Below, in pieces: positions 23,253 to 26,989 of a stretch of DNA of 26,989 nt. This DNA is from DASQHY01 sp036390175. GTDB taxonomy: Bacteria; Acidobacteriota; Terriglobia; Acidiferrales; UBA7541. Where the stretch lies: positions 1-26,989 of the forward strand of contig DASWCG010000245.1 of NCBI GenBank assembly GCA_036390175.1, given 5' to 3'. The notes below the pieces were generated by a model, which worked only from the letters and a program-made list of their open reading frames with translations, made no database searches and was not told the origin of the DNA. Both the position numbers and the translations under genes were made by a program. Each line of letters starts with the position of its first letter. Positions within the stretch are counted from its first letter, which is position 1.

Positions 23253-23363
23253 TCCCTCCCGTTCGTTTGAGTTTGAAGTACGACCTTTCCTTCAGACAGT
23301 AGGTCATCCCAAAGCAAGTGGATGAGCGGTCGGACGCAGTCAATTTACGTACGGGCTAGGTGT

Positions 23364-23389
23364 CGGCCCCGGAGGGATCCCCGGAGCCG
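23364..23389 (-). other. 5'-terminal RNA hairpin of the bufB-proximal precursor transcript
   Basis: Eleven consecutive pairs (two of them G-U) enclose a 4-base loop (ATCC). The arms on the minus strand are CGGCTCCGGGG and CTCCGGGGCCG. The stem starts about one base after the predicted transcription start, so it should cap the mRNA 5' end. The other precursor leader has a different stem at the matching place. Confidence 0.6.
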
Positions 23390-23396
23390 AAGCGGG

Positions 23397-23425
23397 AGCA
23401 TAGACCAATTCTTCCGGCCATTCAA
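23397..23425 (-). promoter_or_regulatory. Promoter of the bufB-proximal precursor gene
   Basis: Minus-strand TTGAAT (23420-23425), a 17-bp spacer and TATGCT (23397-23402). The block AATTGGTCTATGCTCCC surrounding the -10 box is repeated exactly at the other precursor's promoter, suggesting shared control. It fits a housekeeping sigma70 form, not the ECF type reported for some bufferin operons. Confidence 0.6.
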
Positions 23426-23540
23426 CAGATACCTGCGCGGCCACGAGGCACGCCACACATCCACCCGCTTCGCGCGTCTCTGGGATCAGTCAGCAGGCGC
23501 GAAGATACGCCAAGATAGGAATGCGGCGAGCAAGTGTCGA

Positions 23541-23566
23541 GGACCAGAGGTGTGTTCCTCTGGTCC
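23541..23566 (-). terminator. Perfect 10-bp inverted repeat after the upstream precursor gene
   Basis: GGACCAGAGG (23541-23550), a 6-nt loop and CCTCTGGTCC (23557-23566), located 23 bp past the stop of the upstream precursor gene. No U-run follows on the minus strand, so intrinsic termination would be weak. A 3' stabilising stem or transcription attenuator is the better guess. Confidence 0.6.
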
Positions 23567-23589
23567 CCTGGTCAGAGGAGAAACTCCCG

Positions 23590-23871
23590 TTACGACTTGG
23601 CCATCGGTTTGCCGTCGGTCCTGCACTCCCCCTTGCCCTTGCAATCGTTCTTGCCCTTGGTGGTCCCGCAGCCGCCCTTCCCTTTACAGGAGTTTTGGCC
23701 TTTACAGGCGTGCTTATCCTTCTTGACCTTGGTTCCCTTCTTGCCGGACTCGCTCTTAGTGGTCTTGTCCTTGTCGCCGCCGGCTTGCGCCATAGCGTAG
23801 GTGCCCGAGAGCATCCCCGCCAGCGCGGCACCGGCAATTAACACCTTCTTTGACTTTGTCATGTTTCGCAT
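23590..23871 (-). CDS. bufA: Bufferin-type Cys-rich RiPP precursor, upstream copy
   Basis: The protein is 93 residues from the ATG at 23871, matching the other copy's start; an ATG at 23880 and one at 23862 are alternatives. The signal peptide is KKVLIAGAALAGMLSGTYAMA, followed by a Lys/Asp/Ser-rich linker (GGDKDKTTKSESGKKG) that differs from the other copy. The core has the same five cysteines in KHACKGQNSCKGKGGC and GKNDCKGKGEC, and the last 38 shared residues are identical although about a dozen bases differ, all silent. That pattern indicates selection on the peptide and not a very recent DNA copy. It has its own promoter (24012-24041), and read-through into the rest of the operon is possible. 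Confidence 0.85.
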   Translation of the reverse strand: MRNMTKSKKVLIAGAALAGMLSGTYAMAQAGGDKDKTTKSESGKKGTKVKKDKHACKGQNSCKGKGGCGTTKGKNDCKGKGECRTDGKPMAKS

Positions 23872-24238
23872 TGCCTCCAATTCGGTTGAATTTGAGCCCC
23901 AGCTGTTCTTTCAGGTAGTGCCAAAAGCTCTTTTAATGTGTGGTTGTTTTTGGTTAGAACATCCACCGGGTCTGTTGCCAGCCCCGGGTGGCTCCCAGCG
24001 AGCCGACGGGGAGCATAGACCAATTCCCCGCCCCCATGCAATAGAAAGATTCAAATTCAACTCTATGCAGGCTTATAGGCACACGCTGCTGAAATGCGAG
24101 GAGTTTTATCTGGATTTCGAACAGACTTAGTACTAGAGTTGCTCGCCGTCGCGGTGTTTACCGTGACCATGGTGTCTTTTCGGATTCCCTTCAGAAACTA
24201 ATTTTCGTAAATTTTCTGTTGGAAGGAGAGATTCAAGC
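23872..24238. other. Divergent intergenic region, precursor leader and CHRD upstream region
   Basis: The left part carries the leader, hairpin (23990-24004) and promoter (24012-24041) of the upstream precursor gene. The right part holds an 8-bp hairpin (24148-24167: GTCGCGGT, GTTT, ACCGTGAC with one G-U pair) and AT-rich sequence just before the CHRD gene. No extra gene was seen. Confidence 0.5.
24012..24041 (-). promoter_or_regulatory. Promoter of the upstream precursor gene
   Basis: Minus-strand TTGCAT (24036-24041), an 18-bp spacer and TATGCT (24012-24017), inside the same AATTGGTCTATGCTCCC block found at the other precursor. A stem GGCTC/GAGCC (23990-24004) begins at about the predicted start of RNA. 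Confidence 0.58.
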
Positions 24239-24763
24239 ATGAAAAAACTTGCGTTCCTAGTTTTGACAGTTCTTTGCTTCAGCGTCGTCACGGTCGCTTC
24301 CGACGACGATGTTACAGTCCTCACCGCCAGCCTCCGTGGTGTCAATGAAGTGCCGGCGGCCAATAGCGATGGCTCCGGCACATTCCGGGCTATCATTCAC
24401 GAAGACGGGACCATCACCTTTACAGAAACCTTTAACAACCTCACCGGCAGCCCGCTCGTGTCGCATATCCACTTCGGCGAAATTCACGTCGCCGGTGGCG
24501 TGATGATCTTTCTGTGCGGCGGTGGCGGACAGCCAGCCTGCCCGGCGGTCAGTTCGGGAACAATCGACAACGGCACGATCGCAGCAGCCAATGTGGTTGG
24601 ACCCACAGGGCAAGGGATCACCGCTGGTGATCTCGTGAGCGCTCTGCGCGCCATTCGCCAGGGAGCTGGTTATGTGAATATCCACACGACGAAATTCCCC
24701 GGGGGCGAAATTCGCGGCCAAGTCATTGTCCACCACGGCGACGAGGAGGGTGGCGACAAGTAA
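24239..24763 (+). CDS. CHRD domain-containing secreted protein
   Basis: The protein is 174 residues. A GGAGAG site sits 9 nt before the ATG. Signal peptide residues 1-20 (KKLAFLVLTVLCFSVVTVAS) are followed by a single CHRD domain: LTASLRGVNEVPAANSDGSG, then TITFTETFNNLTGSPLVSHI, with the HIHFGEIHVAGG and YVNIHTTKFPGGEIRGQV marks characteristic of the fold. CHRD domains were named from chordin, and their bacterial role is unknown; the several His residues could bind metal. The tail is acidic with HHGDEEGG. It is transcribed away from the precursor genes and ends in a strong terminator, so it is a separate unit. Confidence 0.9.
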   Translation: MKKLAFLVLTVLCFSVVTVASDDDVTVLTASLRGVNEVPAANSDGSGTFRAIIHEDGTITFTETFNNLTGSPLVSHIHFGEIHVAGGVMIFLCGGGGQPACPAVSSGTIDNGTIAAANVVGPTGQGITAGDLVSALRAIRQGAGYVNIHTTKFPGGEIRGQVIVHHGDEEGGDK

Positions 24764-24784
24764 GCTCCGTTTATCTGCACAGAA

Positions 24785-24815
24785 GAAAGCCCCGTTCCGG
24801 CGGGGCTTTCTTTTT
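24785..24815 (+). terminator. Rho-independent terminator after the CHRD gene
   Basis: A perfect 10-bp stem, GAAAGCCCCG (24785-24794) and CGGGGCTTTC (24801-24810), with a 6-nt loop is followed at once by five T residues (24811-24815). It lies 22 bp after the CHRD stop codon. Confidence 0.92.
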
Positions 24816-24889
24816 GCAACGGCATGCTAGGATAAGGCATGGCAGTCCGTAGGAGCACCTCAAGACGGAACCTCGGAGCTTAGCCGGCA

Positions 24890-25738
24890 ATGAAACGTCT
24901 AATTCTCGCCAGCTCATTTGCCCTCGTTTTTGCGGCGCACGCCTATTCCCAGAGCGCGCCGAAAGCCCCGCCGGAATACTCTATCGAAGCCATTCGTTAC
25001 GCCATGTTCCCGCAGTTTCCCGTGTCTGCCCTGGTGATGGGCGCGCCCAAGGACGAAAAGCTCGACATCGCCATGGTCTTCTGGCTGGTGCGCGGTGGTG
25101 GACGCACGATCCTGGTGGACAGCGGCTTCCACCGCGCAAAGTGGCTCAAACTCTTCGCCATGAAGGATTACCTGCCCCCGGATGAAGCTGTCGCGCAAGC
25201 CGGCGTCAAGCCCGAGGATGTCACCGACATCATTATCACTCACGGTCACTGGGACCACATGGGCGGCATTGACCTGTTTCCTCGCGCCAACATCTGGCTC
25301 CAGCGGCAGGAATTTCAGTATTACGTGGACGAGGCATTCCAGCCCGGCGGCGGACGCCTCGGGGTTGACTCCGAAGACCTTGCCGAGCTTGTCCGCATTG
25401 CCCCGGCTGGCCGCGTGCACTTGGTGGATGGCGACGATGTCGAAATCCTCCCCGGCATCCGCGTCTATACCGGCGCGCGCCACACCTACGCGTCGCAGTA
25501 CGTTCGCGTCGCGGGAACTCCAACCTATGTCCTCGCGTCCGACAATTGCTATCTTTACCGCAATCTCGATACGCATGCCGCGAGCGCCACGTTTTCAGAG
25601 GCCGATCGCCCGGCCAACATCAAGGCGCAAGAACGCATGGTGCAACTCACCGGCGCCAAGGAACGTGTCGTCCCCGGCCACGATGCCCTCCAGTTCGAGC
25701 GCTTCCCAACCACCGGTCGCATCGCCAAAATCAAGTAA
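24890..25738 (+). CDS. Secreted metallo-beta-lactamase-fold hydrolase (AHL-lactonase-like)
   Basis: The protein is 282 residues with a signal peptide (residues 1-21, LILASSFALVFAAHAYS). The zinc site is complete: HGHWDH at 118-123 (His118, His120, Asp122, His123), His198 (GARHTY), Asp218 (LASDN) and His264 (VPGHD). The arrangement, the early VDSGF strand and the length fit the N-acyl-homoserine-lactonase branch of the superfamily, so lactone hydrolysis is possible. Export by a signal peptide is atypical for characterised AiiA-type lactonases, and many relatives have other or unknown substrates. It stands alone after a strong terminator, without an obvious promoter or ribosome-binding site. 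Confidence 0.85.
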   Translation: MKRLILASSFALVFAAHAYSQSAPKAPPEYSIEAIRYAMFPQFPVSALVMGAPKDEKLDIAMVFWLVRGGGRTILVDSGFHRAKWLKLFAMKDYLPPDEAVAQAGVKPEDVTDIIITHGHWDHMGGIDLFPRANIWLQRQEFQYYVDEAFQPGGGRLGVDSEDLAELVRIAPAGRVHLVDGDDVEILPGIRVYTGARHTYASQYVRVAGTPTYVLASDNCYLYRNLDTHAASATFSEADRPANIKAQERMVQLTGAKERVVPGHDALQFERFPTTGRIAKIK

Positions 25739-25754
25739 GGCGTGGGATGTTCTT

Positions 25755-25784
25755 TTGAGATTCACGGCACCAGGAAGGTACAAT
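25755..25784 (+). promoter_or_regulatory. Sigma70-type promoter for lipA
   Basis: TTGAGA (25755-25760), an 18-bp spacer and TACAAT (25779-25784). The predicted start near 25791 leaves about 15 nt before the ATG at 25806. Confidence 0.6.
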
Positions 25785-25805
25785 AGCAGGTAGCGGCAAA
25801 GCGCA

Positions 25806-26726
25806 ATGGCCTCGCCATTTAACATTATCTCGAATTCACTGGTGCCCCCGGCCCCTCCGATGGAAGTGCATCCGCGCCCTCCCTGGCTGCGCGTGAAATT
25901 CTTCGGCGGGCCGAACTATCAGGACCTGAAGCGCATCATGCGCGTGCTCAACCTGCACACCGTCTGCGAGAGCGCGCGCTGCCCCAACATGGGCGAGTGC
26001 TGGGAGCATGGCACGGCGACGTTCATGATTCTCGGGGATATTTGCACGCGCGCTTGCGGGTTCTGCGCGGTGCCTTCGGGCAAGCCGGTTGGACCGCCGG
26101 ATGAAGAAGAGCCGTTTCGAGTGGCGGAGGCCGTGGCCAAGATGGGTTTGCGTTACGCGGTCGTGACTTCCGTGAATCGCGACGACCAGCCGGACGGCGG
26201 CGCGCACATTTTTGCGCGCACCATTGAGGAGATTCGCCGCCGCGTTCCCGGCTGCAAAGTGGAAGTGCTGATTCCAGATTTTCGCGGTGACTGGAACGCG
26301 CTGGACGTCGTTCTTGCCGTGCGGCCGGATATACTCAACCACAATACGGAGACCGTGCCGCGGCTTTACCGTCAGGTGCGCAAAGGCGCAGTGTACGAGC
26401 GTTCGCTGGAGCTTCTAAAGCGGTCCAAGCAAGCACATCCGGAAGTTCCGACCAAGACGGGGCTGATGCTCGGCCTGGGAGAAAAAAAGGATGAAGTTCT
26501 CGCTACCATGCGGGACCTCGCCGCGCAGGGGACTAACATCCTTACACTCGGACAGTATCTGCAGCCCACTCGCGAGCATCTACCCATCGTTCGTTACGTT
26601 CATCCCGATGAATTCGCCGAATACAAATTCCTCGGCGAAGCTATGGGCTTCAAGCACGTCGAAGCTGGCCCGCTCGTGCGCTCTTCCTACCACGCCTTCG
26701 ACCAGGCTGAATCGGCAGCTAAATAA
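25806..26726 (+). CDS. lipA: Lipoyl synthase
   Basis: The 306-residue enzyme is a full-length radical-SAM sulfur-insertion enzyme that makes the lipoyl cofactor on octanoylated carrier domains. Both iron-sulfur motifs are present. The auxiliary cluster ligands are Cys54, Cys59 and Cys65 (CESARCPNMGEC), and the radical-SAM cluster ligands are Cys80, Cys84 and Cys87 (CTRACGFC). The later family marks RYAVVTSVNRDDQPDGGA, DFRGDW, HNTETVPRLY and TLGQYLQPT are also present. The C-terminal RSSYHAFDQ ends with the conserved serine region (Ser in VRSSY) that ligates the auxiliary cluster. No lipB is adjacent within the window. Confidence 0.97.
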   Translation: MASPFNIISNSLVPPAPPMEVHPRPPWLRVKFFGGPNYQDLKRIMRVLNLHTVCESARCPNMGECWEHGTATFMILGDICTRACGFCAVPSGKPVGPPDEEEPFRVAEAVAKMGLRYAVVTSVNRDDQPDGGAHIFARTIEEIRRRVPGCKVEVLIPDFRGDWNALDVVLAVRPDILNHNTETVPRLYRQVRKGAVYERSLELLKRSKQAHPEVPTKTGLMLGLGEKKDEVLATMRDLAAQGTNILTLGQYLQPTREHLPIVRYVHPDEFAEYKFLGEAMGFKHVEAGPLVRSSYHAFDQAESAAK

Positions 26727-26811
26727 TATTCTCAAAAATTGAGCGCGCCTCAAATGATTTCTCTTCTGTACCTCGTACGACAAACGGGCACGCATGCTCG
26801 CGGATTTTGAG

Positions 26812-26989
26812 CTACTTTGGCGTGGCCGTGGACCAATCCGTGAAGGGCACGGCGCGGCCGCCGCGAACCACCGTTGGGATGATGTGGTCAAAGCCCTTGT
26901 GGTCTTTTGCGGAATAATCCAATTTCAGTTGCGGCCCCAGCCCTATATCGAGTTCGTGGATCGATTCGATGCCTCGAATCAGCCCTTCG
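26812..26989 (-). CDS. Probable ABC substrate-binding protein, C-terminal fragment (cut by window edge)
   Basis: The frame runs from the window edge to a TAG at 26812-26814, giving about 58 residues. The sequence includes GLIRGIESIHELDIGLGPQL, then DYSAKDHKGFDHIIPTVVRG and ends VPFTDWSTATPK. The 'DHKG' and final 'FTDW' pattern is like the C-terminus of Leu/Ile/Val-type periplasmic binding proteins (Peripla_BP_6). If so, it is a second such gene besides the one at 7721. The identity rests on a short piece and may be wrong. Confidence 0.5.
   Translation of the reverse strand, partial: EGLIRGIESIHELDIGLGPQLKLDYSAKDHKGFDHIIPTVVRGGRAVPFTDWSTATPK

Larger units (their letters stand above)
23253..23589. 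other. Leader, promoter and repeat region between the two precursor genes
   Basis: This 337-bp gap contains, for the bufB-proximal precursor, a promoter (23397-23425), a hairpin at the predicted RNA 5' end (23364-23389) and a leader of about 135 nt that resembles the leader of the other copy. It also holds the inverted repeat after the upstream copy (23541-23566). No additional coding frame is credible. Confidence 0.6.

Noticed and set aside
22960..23760. Repeated 120-bp segments that could be taken for a CRISPR or minisatellite array
   Set aside because: There are only two copies, both inside coding frames with signal peptides and shared cysteines; differences are silent, so they are duplicated genes.
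23253..24041. ECF-sigma-type promoter for the precursor genes
   Set aside because: No ECF-like -35/-10 pair was seen; a sigma70-type match fits both copies at the same position.

Overview
The window looks like chromosomal DNA of an Acidobacteriota member, probably a soil or peat Terriglobia-type lineage. This is inferred from the gene families: a GWxTD-domain secreted protein paired with a carboxypeptidase-regulatory/outer-membrane barrel protein, several small secreted proteins with carboxypeptidase-regulatory folds, a membrane-protein/winged-helix pair beside an undecaprenyl-diphosphate-synthase-type gene, and a 7-TM protein preceded by a tiny secreted-peptide gene. GC content is high and fairly even. 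No insertion sequence, phage gene, integrase or CRISPR array was seen.

Layout. 1-4364 (minus strand): a truncated membrane-anchored protein at the edge, an outer-membrane barrel protein co-transcribed behind a GWxTD protein, and a small HTH-like protein. 4474-7552 (plus): a membrane protein/winged-helix pair started by an almost leaderless promoter, then uppS and two membrane proteins. 7648-12387 (plus): a complete branched-chain-amino-acid-type ABC importer whose two ATPases are fused into one chain. 12609-13571: a membrane-bound HD-GYP phosphodiesterase. 13676-16422: a NUDIX hydrolase, a LysW-like zinc-ribbon protein with a long acidic tail, two small carboxypeptidase-regulatory secreted proteins and a diacylglycerol-kinase-family lipid kinase. 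16536-16610: a CAU-anticodon tRNA. 16962-19487: a 54-residue secreted or anchored peptide, a 7-TM protein, a small membrane protein, and a zinc-ribbon/RDD protein.

The most interesting part is 19524-24041 on the minus strand: an apparent MNIO (DUF692) metallopeptide operon of the bufferin type. Two tandem Cys-rich precursor genes with Sec-type signal peptides are followed by the MNIO enzyme gene (bufB-like), a DUF2063 partner gene (bufC-like, 4-bp overlap), a DoxX-family membrane protein gene, and a secreted M61-like metallopeptidase gene. The last 38 shared residues of the two precursors are identical although their DNA differs at about a dozen silent positions. Each precursor has its own sigma70-type promoter, a hairpin at the predicted 5' end of its roughly 135-nt leader, and a perfect inverted repeat after its stop codon.

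The right end (24239-26989) carries a CHRD-domain secreted protein with a textbook terminator, a secreted metallo-beta-lactamase-fold hydrolase of the AHL-lactonase type, lipoyl synthase (lipA), and the C-terminal end of a probable ABC substrate-binding protein running off the window.
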